A stretch of DNA of 64,000 nt, taken from Paramicrobacterium fandaimingii. Its GTDB lineage: Bacteria; Actinomycetota; Actinomycetes; Actinomycetales; Microbacteriaceae. The stretch spans positions 3,286,001-3,350,000 of the forward strand of contig NZ_CP061170.1 of the NCBI RefSeq assembly GCF_011751745.2, read 5' to 3'. The notes under the pieces were generated by a model. It was not told the DNA's origin, ran no database searches, and was given only the letters and a program-made list of their open reading frames with translations. Shown here one piece after another: positions 17,995 to 26,245 of the stretch. Position 1 is the stretch's first letter, and each line of letters starts with the position of its first letter. A program made the position numbers and the translations under genes.

Positions 17995-18025
17995 TTGACT
18001 CAGTAAAAAACTTCAATATACTAAA
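17995..18025 (+). promoter_or_regulatory. ABC-operon promoter with shared XRE operator
   Basis: The plus strand shows -35 TTGACT (17995-18000), a 16-base spacer and -10 TATACT (18017-18022). Bases 18002-18025 are the exact complement of 16469-16492 in front of the XRE-cupin gene. The rest of the 421-base gap between the CPBP gene and the binding-protein start (17862-18282) holds the CPBP promoter, this promoter and about 250 bases of leader in which I see no gene. Confidence 0.75.
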
Positions 18026-18282
18026 TTTACTTTCACCGTTCCCGCACTCGCAGCATGTGCAGGAGCGGGCTTGGAGACCCCAGCACGGAAGTATTTGCAC
18101 CGCGCGCAATCGAAGAATCTGAGCGAACCGCCCTGCGCGACACCGCTCGAGCAGCATCCCTTTCCGTCCCCTGAGACAGCGGGGTGCCACCGCTATGCCC
18201 GGCACCCTGCATACCTCAGATCGTCATGTCTGTGCAGATGGACATGACACAACTCAGAAGCATCTCAACGAGGAGAGCACTC

Positions 18283-19345
18283 ATGTCCACATCTCAGTTT
18301 TTCACGCCGGAATCTGCTGGCGGGTGCCGGTTTGTCGGTCGGCGCCTTCGCACTCGGAACGTCGCTGCTCACCGCCTGCAGCGAGCCGGGTCGAGGGCCC
18401 GCTGGAAAAGGCGGCGGCGATGGCACGCCACTCGCACTGCAGCTTGGCTGGCTGATCAACTCCGGTCAGTTCGGCGAAGCGATCGCCCTCTCGAAGGGCT
18501 GGTACGACGACGCCGGCATCAGCTTCTCGATCAACCCGGGCGGGCCCAGCATCGACGGTATCGCGCTCGTCGCTGCCGGTGAATCGCAGATCGGCCAGAT
18601 CTCGTCGAGCCCCTCGCACATGCTCGCTCGGTCGCAGGGAATCCCGGTCAAGGCGTTCGCCGTCTGCGTGCAAGACCACCCGTACGCGTGGCTCTCCAAG
18701 CCCGAGAGCCCCATCGAGAAGCCCGAGGATCTCGTCGGCAAGACGGTCGGCGGCCCGGCGACATCCGACATTCTCGTCAAGGCGCTGCTCGCGGCGAACA
18801 AGATCAGCGAAGACGAGGTCGAGTTCGTCGCAACGGGAGAATCCGTCGCGCCTCTGATGACGGGAAAAATCGATGCCTGGGGAACCTGGCTCAACTCTCT
18901 CTCGCAGCGCCGCCCTCTCGGCGACGACTTCGTCTCGATGCGGCTCTCTGAAAACGGTGTTCCGCTCTACGGGTACATCTACTATTCAACAGACGACGTG
19001 CTCGAGAAGAAGTCAGACATCGTCAAGGAGTTCACCTCGGCGACGGCGCGCGGCTGGGAGTTTGCCTACGACAACGTCGCCGATGCGGCGAAGGCCACAG
19101 TAGAGATGTCGCCCGAGTCGAAGCTCAAGGACATTCAGGATGACGGCGAGGCGATGATGAAGTACGTCTTCACAAAGTCCACGGCCGAAAAGGGTTGGGG
19201 AACGATGGACAAGTCAATTTGGGAGAGCCAGATCAAACTGTGGGATGAGCTCGGACAGTTCAACTCCACACCTCCCACCGTCGATGACCTCGCCACTTGG
19301 GACATTCTCGACGCAACGGCCGACTCCCGTCCGAAGCTCGGCTAA
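18283..19345 (+). CDS. NMT1/taurine-type ABC substrate-binding lipoprotein with N-terminal frameshift
   Basis: The mature protein resembles NMT1/SsuA-type binding proteins for nitrate, sulfonates or thiamine-pyrimidine-like ligands (LQLGWLINSGQFGEAIALSKG, then VGKTVGGPATSDILVKALL). The only good start is the ATG at 18283, seven bases after GAGGAG, but it is out of frame with the rest. A run of five T at 18298-18302 explains this: with four T the gene would begin MSTSQFSRRNLLAGAGLS and lead into LLTACS, a textbook Tat lipoprotein signal. As written, only a TTG at 18332 without a ribosome-binding site or the arginine pair is available. It is either a sequencing error, a real mutation or a variable homopolymer. 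The frame is intact after the signal. Confidence 0.8.
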
Positions 19346-19378
19346 GGGCAGCGCATGCAGGTAAAAGAGGAAACCGCA

Positions 19379-20143
19379 ATGCAGCCCATCAGCATCGACG
19401 ACGTCGGCATCACGTTCGACACGACGGACGGTAAGGTCACCGCCCTCGAGGGCGTCTCGACGTCACTTGACGGCCAGAGCTTCACATCGCTGCTCGGCCC
19501 GTCTGGGTGCGGCAAGTCAACACTGCTGCGCATCATCGCCGACCTGCTCGAGCCGACATCCGGTTCGGTAAGCGTTCTCGGCGAATCCCCGGAGACGGCT
19601 CGCACGAGCCGCCACCTCGGCTTCGTCTTTCAGGATGCGGCGCTTCTTCCGTGGCGCGATGCCCTGAAGAACGTGACGCTTCCGCTCGAGATCGGCAATG
19701 GCAAAGTCACGGAGGACGACAAGAATCGCGGCCGCGAACTGCTTGCGCTCGTCGGCCTCGACGGGCGCGAAGGCGCATTGCCGTCGCAGCTCTCCGGTGG
19801 GCAGCGGCAGCGTGTGTCGATCGCCCGGGCGCTCATCACCAAGCCCAAGGTGCTGCTTATGGACGAGCCGTTCGGCGCGCTTGACGAGATTACGCGCGAC
19901 CGCCTCAACGAGGAGCTTCTGCGCATTTGGCAGGTGACGAACACGACGATCATCTTTGTCACGCACAGCATCGCCGAGTCTGTCTTTCTCTCGCAGCGCG
20001 TCGTGGTGATGTCTGCGCAGCCCGGCCGCATCCGTGATGTCGTCGACATCGACCTGCCCGACGCGAGAACCCGCGAGGTGCGCGCACTTCCCGAGTTCTC
20101 CGGGTACGTCACGCATCTGCGCAATCTTCTGGAAGGGGTGTGA
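19379..20143 (+). CDS. ABC transporter ATPase (taurine/nitrate type)
   Basis: The ATPase energises the importer encoded with it. About 254 residues include Walker A (GPSGCGKST), Q-loop (FQDAALLPW), signature LSGGQRQRVSIARA, Walker B (VLLMDEPFGALDE) and the switch histidine (FVTHSIAE). The ALLPW segment is typical of the SsuB/TauB/NrtD group. I favour the ATG at 19379 (AGAGGA upstream); an in-frame ATG at 19355 is possible. It lies about 30 bases after the binding protein and seven before the permease. Confidence 0.92.
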   Translation: MQPISIDDVGITFDTTDGKVTALEGVSTSLDGQSFTSLLGPSGCGKSTLLRIIADLLEPTSGSVSVLGESPETARTSRHLGFVFQDAALLPWRDALKNVTLPLEIGNGKVTEDDKNRGRELLALVGLDGREGALPSQLSGGQRQRVSIARALITKPKVLLMDEPFGALDEITRDRLNEELLRIWQVTNTTIIFVTHSIAESVFLSQRVVVMSAQPGRIRDVVDIDLPDARTREVRALPEFSGYVTHLRNLLEGV

Positions 20144-20149
20144 TCTGAC

Positions 20150-20977
20150 ATGGTCGGAACAAACACCGAAACCCTCGTGATGAGCGGCACGCGTCGCGGC
20201 ACCAAGCCAAAACCTCGACGCTCAGCGTTCAAACGGGTCGGGGCTCCGCTGTTGGCTGTCGTCGCGCTTGTCGTGCTCTGGCAGGCCGTGTGCGTCGTCT
20301 TCAACGTGCCGTACTACATCGTGCCGTCGCCTCTCGAGGTCGGCCAATCGTTTGGCGCGAACATCTCGACGCTGCTTGAGCACTCTGCTCCCACGGTGAT
20401 CGAGGCGGGCGCAGGGTTCCTCGTCGGAAACTCGATAGCGATTCTGCTCGCCGTGCTCTTCGTGCACTGGAAGGCGGCGGAAGACGCCCTCATGCCGGTC
20501 GCCGTCTTCATTCAGACGGTGCCGATCGTCGCCATCGCTCCCGTGCTCGTTCTGATGCTCGGAACCGGGTACGCACCGAAGATCGTCATCGCGGCGCTCA
20601 TCTCGTTCTTCCCCACCCTCGTCAACATGGTCAAGGGCCTCAAGGCCGTAGAGAAGGAGCATCTCGAGCTGTTCCGGCTGCTCTCGGCGTCGCGCTCCGA
20701 GACGTTCTGGAAGCTGCGCGTCTTCGCCTCGATGCCGTTCCTCTTCTCGTCGCTGCGCATCACGGCCACCACCTCGGTGATCGGCGCCATCGTCGCCGAG
20801 TGGATCGGCTCGCAGCGTGGCCTCGGGTACATGATCATTCAGGCGACCTACAACTTCGACACCCCGCTGCTGTACGCCACCATGATCATGGCGTCGCTTG
20901 TCGCCGTTGTGTTCTTCTCGATCGTCTCGGTGCTTGAACGCCTGTTCGTGACGTGGTCTGCTGAGTCCAAGATGTAA
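20150..20977 (+). CDS. ABC transporter permease (SsuC/TauC type)
   Basis: The 275-residue membrane protein has a basic N-terminus and about six helices. The cytoplasmic coupling loop (EKEHLELFRLLSASRSETFWKLRVFASMP) is the EAA-type contact for the ATPase. Sequence style and operon order (binding protein, ATPase, permease) match aliphatic sulfonate, nitrate and pyrimidine importers. One permease gene implies a homodimer. Confidence 0.9.
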   Translation: MVGTNTETLVMSGTRRGTKPKPRRSAFKRVGAPLLAVVALVVLWQAVCVVFNVPYYIVPSPLEVGQSFGANISTLLEHSAPTVIEAGAGFLVGNSIAILLAVLFVHWKAAEDALMPVAVFIQTVPIVAIAPVLVLMLGTGYAPKIVIAALISFFPTLVNMVKGLKAVEKEHLELFRLLSASRSETFWKLRVFASMPFLFSSLRITATTSVIGAIVAEWIGSQRGLGYMIIQATYNFDTPLLYATMIMASLVAVVFFSIVSVLERLFVTWSAESKM

Positions 20978-21081
20978 TCACGAGCCTCACAGCTTGGGGG
21001 TCGATGTCCGCCGGGAGGCGCGCATCGGCCCTCAATTCACCACCCGAACACCCAGACCACCCGAGTACCCAGGAGGATGCG

Positions 21082-22260
21082 ATGTCTCGACCATTGGATG
21101 GCGTCACCGTCATCGACTTCACGCAGGTGATGCTCGGGCCCTCCTGCACGCAGGCGCTCGGAGACTTCGGCGCCGACGTCATCAAGATCGAGCGTCCGGG
21201 GTCGGGCGACCTGTCACGCAGCGGCGTGCTTGCTCACACCGGGCAAGACAATCCCGTCTTTCTCAGTCTCAACCGCAACAAGCGCGGCATCGCGGTTGAT
21301 CTCTCGACGGATGCTGGTCGCGCGGTGATTCTCGATCTGCTGCGTGACGCCGACGTCGTCGTCAGCAACTTTCGCCCCGGCGTCATGGAGCGCCTCGGCC
21401 TTGACTACGACGCCGTATCGGCGATCAACCCGCGCATCATCTGGGCGGCGGGCTCGGGCTTCGGCGCGTCAGGCCCCTACGCGCACAAGGGCGGTCAAGA
21501 CATTCTGGGGCAGGCGTACTCCGGTGTGATGAAGCGATTGGCCGACCCAGAGCATCCGGTGTCGATCTATGCGACGCCGATCGCCGACTACACAGCGGGC
21601 CAGCATCTGGTGCAGGGCATTCTTCTCGCTCTGCTTCACCGCGAGAAGACGGGCGATGGCCAGAAGGTGGAGGTGAGTCTCTACAACTCGATGCTCGCTA
21701 TGCAGATGCAAGAGGCGACGACGCGCCTCATGTACGACCAGGAGCTCAATTGGGCGCTCATGCCCTTGAGCGGGTGCTTCCCGACGGCGGACTCCGAGAT
21801 CGTCATCGTCGGCGCGTTCAAACCGAATCCGCTGCGCGACATCTGCGCTGCGCTTGAGCTGCCCGATCTGTCGATCGAGGAGCGCTTCTCGACGCTCGAG
21901 AGGCTGAAGGAGAATCGACGCGAGATTCGGCAGCTCATCGCCGACCGGCTGAGGGAAGGCACGAGCGAACGCTGGCTCGCCGCGCTCGAGAGGGAAGACG
22001 TGCTCTGCGGGCCGGTGCGCAGCCTCGCCGAGGCGCTGGCCGACCCGCAGACCGCCCACAACAACATGATCATCGAGTTCGACGGCGGCAGCGGGCAGAT
22101 CGTCAAGACGATTGCGTCGCCCATCGCGATGTCGCAGGTGGCATCCGAGATTCGGCACACGCCGCCGCGGTTGGGTGAGCACAGTCGCGAGCTGCTGCTG
22201 GGGCTCGGGTACGACGCTGCCCGCATCGACGAGCTCGTCGCGAGTGGCGCCGTGCAATAG
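21082..22260 (+). CDS. CaiB/BaiF (type III) CoA-transferase, copy 2
   Basis: The 392-residue enzyme is a paralogue of the CaiB protein at 11.8-13.0 kb, with the same DFTQVMLGPSCTQALGDFGA start and a likely catalytic Asp140 in GGQDILGQAYSG. AGGAGG lies five bases before the ATG at 21082, which rules out the upstream in-frame start. It follows the ABC permease by 104 bases. Two related CoA-transferases under one predicted regulator may form a heterodimer or serve successive steps. Confidence 0.9.
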   Translation: MSRPLDGVTVIDFTQVMLGPSCTQALGDFGADVIKIERPGSGDLSRSGVLAHTGQDNPVFLSLNRNKRGIAVDLSTDAGRAVILDLLRDADVVVSNFRPGVMERLGLDYDAVSAINPRIIWAAGSGFGASGPYAHKGGQDILGQAYSGVMKRLADPEHPVSIYATPIADYTAGQHLVQGILLALLHREKTGDGQKVEVSLYNSMLAMQMQEATTRLMYDQELNWALMPLSGCFPTADSEIVIVGAFKPNPLRDICAALELPDLSIEERFSTLERLKENRREIRQLIADRLREGTSERWLAALEREDVLCGPVRSLAEALADPQTAHNNMIIEFDGGSGQIVKTIASPIAMSQVASEIRHTPPRLGEHSRELLLGLGYDAARIDELVASGAVQ

Positions 22261-22371
22261 CGGCCCAGCTTTTCGCTGCATACCTCCGGACAACGTGCAC
22301 CGGCACACCCCAGCACAATATCCGCAACTATGCACTGTATCCAGACAACGCCCCCGAAAAGGAGTGACGAC

Positions 22372-22683
22372 ATGGTTTACGTGATCGGATCGGCCTGTGT
22401 CGATGTGAAAGACCTCGCGTGCATTGACGCGTGCCCGGTCGACTGCATCTACATCGGCGAGCGCACCCTCTATATTCAGCCGGAGGAGTGCGTTGACTGC
22501 GGTGCCTGCGAACCGGTGTGCCCGGTCGAGGCAATCACCTACGTCGACGACGTCGAGCCCGAAGACGAGAAGTTCGTCGACATCGCGTACGAGCTCTTCG
22601 AGAAGGTCGGCTCCCCCGGTGGCGCAGACGCGCACGGCCCGGTCGAGGACCACCCGACGATTACCGCTCTTCCCCGACGCTGA
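22372..22683 (+). CDS. fdxA: 7Fe ferredoxin, FdxA type
   Basis: The 103-residue protein has eight cysteines in two sets: Cys9, 17, 21, 25 and Cys40, 43, 46, 50. The first set has Asp rather than Cys in the second position (CVDVKDLACIDACPVDC), the pattern of ferredoxins with one [3Fe-4S] and one [4Fe-4S] cluster. It may serve the FAD oxidoreductase of the partner operon, though it could also be a general electron carrier. AAAAGGAG precedes the ATG. Its last 23 bases overlap the end of the convergent SDR gene. Confidence 0.92.
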   Translation: MVYVIGSACVDVKDLACIDACPVDCIYIGERTLYIQPEECVDCGACEPVCPVEAITYVDDVEPEDEKFVDIAYELFEKVGSPGGADAHGPVEDHPTITALPRR

Positions 22684-23602
22684 CGCTACCGAGCAGCTCG
22701 GCCGTCGCCTCCCAGAGACGGGCCTCGCGAGCCCTGTCGAGGGCGAACGGTTCGACATCGCGCTGGCGTGTCTTCACAACGAAGGCGCCGTCGCGTAGGT
22801 GCGACCAGCGTTCGTCGAGCGTGACCGAGGCGAGCGCCGGCCCCGAGCGCGCGGGTGACGAGATGCCGGGAATGCGTTCAAGCATCCTCCCCACGCGCAG
22901 CATCGCAGCGCCCTGCTCGCGAAACAGGCCCGTCCCCGGCATGTAGCCGGGCTCAAAAACCGCGACGCCGACGCCGTCTGGCGCACGTCGTTGCAGTTCA
23001 TGCGCGTAGTAGAGCAGCGCGAGCTTCGAGTTCGAATACGCCACTCCGGCCGCGCGCGTCGTCGGCGTCTCGCCGGCGGCTAAGGGGGTCGCGAGTTCGA
23101 GCGGATCTCGCCACTGCGCAGGAGGCACCCCCAGAAGACGGCGAACCGCGTTCAGATGGTAGGTGTTCGAGCCGAGCAGAACGACACGCGACGGTGAAGC
23201 GAACGAGTCGAGCAGATCGCCGATCAGCTGGGCGTGGGCAAGGTAGTTGACAGCGAACGTGAGCTCGTAGCCGTCGGCCGATGCCCGTCGCGTATCGACA
23301 ACCGAGGCTCCGGCGTTCGCGACCAGGGCCCGCAGAGGTGCAACTGCTGCGGCATCCACGAGCTCTTTCACTCTCAAGCCAGCCGCTCGCACGTCTGAGA
23401 GCTGCGCGAGGTCCGCGGGAATCGTCTCAACGTGCGCTCCTTCCGCTCGGGCGTTCTCAGCAACGGCGTCGAGGCGCGGCCCCTCTCGCCCGACAAGCAG
23501 CAGATCGGGCCGCTGGGGCGCAGGACGGCGCGCCATCGCCATCACCGCCGAACGCCCCAGGCCGCCCGTCGGGCCGGTGACGAGCACCGTGCCAGCGCTC
23601 AC
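22661..23602 (-). CDS. Short-chain dehydrogenase (retinol dehydrogenase-like)
   Basis: The 313-residue SDR has TGPTGGLG for cofactor binding, VANAG and the active-site YSNSK. The long C-terminus is typical of retinol-dehydrogenase or protochlorophyllide-reductase-like SDRs; the substrate is unknown. The GTG start overlaps the stop of the upstream SDR gene (GTGA), so the two are coupled. It is convergent with fdxA. Confidence 0.85.
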   Translation of the reverse strand: MSAGTVLVTGPTGGLGRSAVMAMARRPAPQRPDLLLVGREGPRLDAVAENARAEGAHVETIPADLAQLSDVRAAGLRVKELVDAAAVAPLRALVANAGASVVDTRRASADGYELTFAVNYLAHAQLIGDLLDSFASPSRVVLLGSNTYHLNAVRRLLGVPPAQWRDPLELATPLAAGETPTTRAAGVAYSNSKLALLYYAHELQRRAPDGVGVAVFEPGYMPGTGLFREQGAAMLRVGRMLERIPGISSPARSGPALASVTLDERWSHLRDGAFVVKTRQRDVEPFALDRAREARLWEATAELLGSVSVGEER

Positions 23603-24306
23603 CAGGGAAGCACCCCCTGCGCCGAGACGAAGGTTCCGGTTGGGCCGTCCGGGCGCACCTGCGCCATCTTCACGATGATCGCAGCGCCCTCCTCGACGGT
23701 CTGCGTTCCCGTGCGACCGTTGAGATCGGTGTTCGTAAAGCCCGGCTCTACCGAGTTGATGCGAATGCCGGGGAACGCCTTCGCGTATTGGATGGTGATC
23801 ACGTTCACCGTCGCCTTCGATGCCGGGTAGCTGACGGCAGGGTAGAAGTGGGTGAAGCTCTCGGGGTCGCTAAGTCCCGAGAGTGTCGCAAGGCCACTCG
23901 CGAGATTCACGATGACGGCCTCGGTGGAATGCTGCAGCTGAGGCAGGAAAGCGCCGATCGTTCTCACCATGCTGAACGCGTTTGTCTCGAATGTCTCGCG
24001 CATCTCGTCGACCGTGGTGTCCGCCGGCGTTGGAATTGCGTTGCCCGCGAGGCGGGGCTCCATTCCCGCGTTGTTGATGAGAACGTCGAGTCCGCCCTCG
24101 CTCTCGATCGTCGCGGCGGCAGCGCGGACGGACGCGTCGTCTGTCACATCGATCTGCACGAACCGACCTCCGACGTCCTGTGCGGCAGCCCGACCCTTTG
24201 CCTCATCACGAGCCCCGAGATACACGGTGTGTCCTGCGGCGATGAGCTGTTTTGCTGTTTCTTTGCCGAGGCCCTTGTTGGCCCCGGTGATCAGTGTTGT
24301 TGTCAT
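23599..24306 (-). CDS. Short-chain dehydrogenase/reductase
   Basis: This 235-residue classical SDR has TGANKGLG at residues 7-14, NNAG and the catalytic YPASK. The ATG at 24306 places the cofactor motif directly after the start, as usual. It heads a two-SDR minus-strand operon and is divergent from an MmyB-type regulator 101 bases away, a pairing common in actinobacteria and suggestive of regulation. Confidence 0.87.
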   Translation of the reverse strand: MTTTLITGANKGLGKETAKQLIAAGHTVYLGARDEAKGRAAAQDVGGRFVQIDVTDDASVRAAAATIESEGGLDVLINNAGMEPRLAGNAIPTPADTTVDEMRETFETNAFSMVRTIGAFLPQLQHSTEAVIVNLASGLATLSGLSDPESFTHFYPAVSYPASKATVNVITIQYAKAFPGIRINSVEPGFTNTDLNGRTGTQTVEEGAAIIVKMAQVRPDGPTGTFVSAQGVLPW

Positions 24307-24407
24307 GCACCCAGCGTCACTCTTCGTCGCGCGCGCAGGCAGTCGTCTGTGTGTCGTAGGACTGCCAGGGCCAGGGCAGCGTGCGAGAACAGATGCACAC
24401 TTAAGGG

Positions 24408-25247
24408 GTGGAGAATTGGGATTTCGCGGGAGCCGTGCGGCGGTGGCGCGAACGAGTCGCACCGGATGCCGTCGGGCTGCCGGCCGGAGGGCGGCGCCGT
24501 GCTCCGGGCTTACGCAGGGAAGAGCTCGCGGGCCTCGTCGGCATCTCCGTCGACTACCTGACTCGGCTCGAACAGGGGCGCGCGACATCGCCGTCAGTCC
24601 AGGTTGTCGAGGCGCTTGCCCGCGGCCTTCGCCTCAGCGATGGCGAGCGCGAGCTGCTCTTTCAGCTCTCGGGCCAGCCCGCGCCGGGCAGCAACGTCGT
24701 CTCGGCACGCATCACCCCGAGCGTGCAGCGCATTCTCGATCGACTCTCGAACACCCCGGTCGCCGTCTACGATGCCGCGTGGACGCTCGTCACCGCGAAC
24801 GCACCGTACAACGCGCTGATGGGCGAGACGACGGCGTGGAGAGGAATCGAGCGCAACGCGGTCTGGCGCAACCTTGTCGGCCCAGGCAACCGCGCCGTCC
24901 ATACGCCAGACGAGAAGGCAGACCTCGAAACGCAGCTTGTCGCCGATCTTCGCCTCACTGCGGCGCGGTACCCCGCTGACCGGCGCACTCGCCAGCTGGT
25001 CAGCGAGCTCAGCGCCCAGAGCCCGCGTTTCGTCGAGCTCTGGAGCGCGGACGCTCCGGCACCGCGCCCCGGCCGGCACAAGGTCATCGACCATCCGTCG
25101 GTCGGCCGCATCGCGCTCGACTGCGACACTCTCGTTGTCGCTGAGGACGATCTGCGCCTCATGGTCTATTCAGCAGAGCCGGGCACCGACGACGCAGAGA
25201 GCCTCTCGCTCGCCATCGTGCTCGGAACGCAGCAGCTCGTTGAGTGA
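24408..25247 (+). CDS. XRE/MmyB-type transcription regulator
   Basis: The 279-residue protein has an XRE helix-turn-helix (RREELAGLVGISVDYLTRLEQGR, about 36-58) and the PAS-like MmyB ligand domain (about 100-270; TPVAVYDAAWTLVTANAPYNAL). MmyB-type proteins bind fatty-acid-like ligands in one known case. The GTG at 24408 is preceded directly by AAGGG, too close for normal ribosome binding, so translation may be leaderless. It probably controls the divergent SDR pair. Confidence 0.87.
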   Translation: MENWDFAGAVRRWRERVAPDAVGLPAGGRRRAPGLRREELAGLVGISVDYLTRLEQGRATSPSVQVVEALARGLRLSDGERELLFQLSGQPAPGSNVVSARITPSVQRILDRLSNTPVAVYDAAWTLVTANAPYNALMGETTAWRGIERNAVWRNLVGPGNRAVHTPDEKADLETQLVADLRLTAARYPADRRTRQLVSELSAQSPRFVELWSADAPAPRPGRHKVIDHPSVGRIALDCDTLVVAEDDLRLMVYSAEPGTDDAESLSLAIVLGTQQLVE

Positions 25248-25264
25248 CGCCCATCCGACTCGCG

Positions 25265-26140
25265 CTACCGGGACAGCAGCTCGCGAATCACCGCTTCGAT
25301 CTCGGCCGGCGACTCCTCGGCCATGAAGTGCCCCGCGTCGGTAGTGTCGTGCGCGAGGTTCGGCGCCCACCGTTTCCACAGCGCCGCGGCGTCATAGCCA
25401 AGCGCAGCACCCCAGTTCTGCTGCACAACGCTCACGGGCATCGCCAGCTGGGTTGCCAGGTCGGCATCCGCCTGGTCGTGCACGATGTCGATGCTCGCCG
25501 TCGCCCGGTAGTCGGCGACGATCGACGGCACAGCTCCCGCGCTCGCGTCGAGGTAGGCACGGCGATACTCCTGCGGAATCGACGCGGAGTTCTTCGTCCA
25601 CGCATCGAGGAAGTACCCAAAGAACGCCTCGGCGCTGTTCTCGATCATCGTCTCGGGAAGCCCAACAGGCTGCGCCATCAGAAAGAGATGAAAACCGACG
25701 GATGCCGAGACGCCCTGCAGCGCGTTCCAGCTGTCGAGTGTCGGCAGCACATCGAGAAACGCGGCGTGCGTCACGGCGTCTGGGTGGTCCATCGCCGCGC
25801 GAAACGCAACAAGCGCCCCGCGGTCGTGACCGACGAGAGCGAAGCGGCTGTGCCCGAGCGCGGCGGCAACGGCGACAGCATCCGCCCCCATCGTGCGCTT
25901 GGAATACGTCTGCCCGTCATCGACCGGTTTGTCGCTCGCTCCGTACCCACGCAGGTCGGGAACGATCACCGTGTGGTCGGCGGCGAGTGCTGTGGCGACG
26001 TGCCGCCACATCAGGTGAGTCTGCGGAAAGCCGTGCAGCAGCACGATGGGGCTGCCGCTTCCGGCGACGGCAACACTCAGACGGGTGCGGTCTGCGGCGG
26101 GGATGCGGTGGTAGTCGAATCCGGGAATGGCGAGGGTCAC
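25265..26140 (-). CDS. Alpha/beta hydrolase, haloacetate dehalogenase/epoxide hydrolase type
   Basis: The 291-residue hydrolase has an aspartate nucleophile (Asp106 in GHDRGA) rather than serine, an oxyanion HGFPQTHLMW motif and the catalytic His near 271 (DAGHFMAEE). This set is typical of fluoroacetate dehalogenases and soluble epoxide hydrolases. The GTG at 26140 is chosen because AAGGA lies six bases upstream; longer in-frame readings run into the divergent gene's coding region. It is divergent from a BTAD regulator. Confidence 0.87.
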   Translation of the reverse strand: MTLAIPGFDYHRIPAADRTRLSVAVAGSGSPIVLLHGFPQTHLMWRHVATALAADHTVIVPDLRGYGASDKPVDDGQTYSKRTMGADAVAVAAALGHSRFALVGHDRGALVAFRAAMDHPDAVTHAAFLDVLPTLDSWNALQGVSASVGFHLFLMAQPVGLPETMIENSAEAFFGYFLDAWTKNSASIPQEYRRAYLDASAGAVPSIVADYRATASIDIVHDQADADLATQLAMPVSVVQQNWGAALGYDAAALWKRWAPNLAHDTTDAGHFMAEESPAEIEAVIRELLSR

Positions 26141-26188
26141 TGTGGTTCCTTCTGTTGTCGGTGTGTAGTTTCCACGGTGCCCAAGGGC

Positions 26189-26210
26189 GATCAGCAGCTG
26201 ATCAGCAGCT
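26189..26210. repeat. Tandem 11-bp direct repeat between hydrolase and BTAD regulator
   Basis: GATCAGCAGCT occurs twice head to tail (26189-26199 and 26200-26210) in the 105-base divergent promoter region. SARP/BTAD regulators are known to bind direct heptamer repeats with an 11-bp period, exactly the spacing seen here, so it is a likely operator of the adjacent regulator. Confidence 0.65.
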
Positions 26211-26245
26211 GGGGGCGTGCGATTCTCTGCCCGTAGACTCGCCTC

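Noticed and set aside
17942..18205. 87-codon minus-strand frame upstream of the ABC operon
   Set aside because: It covers the clear plus-strand promoter at 17995-18025 and has a cysteine/arginine-rich composition without domain features.
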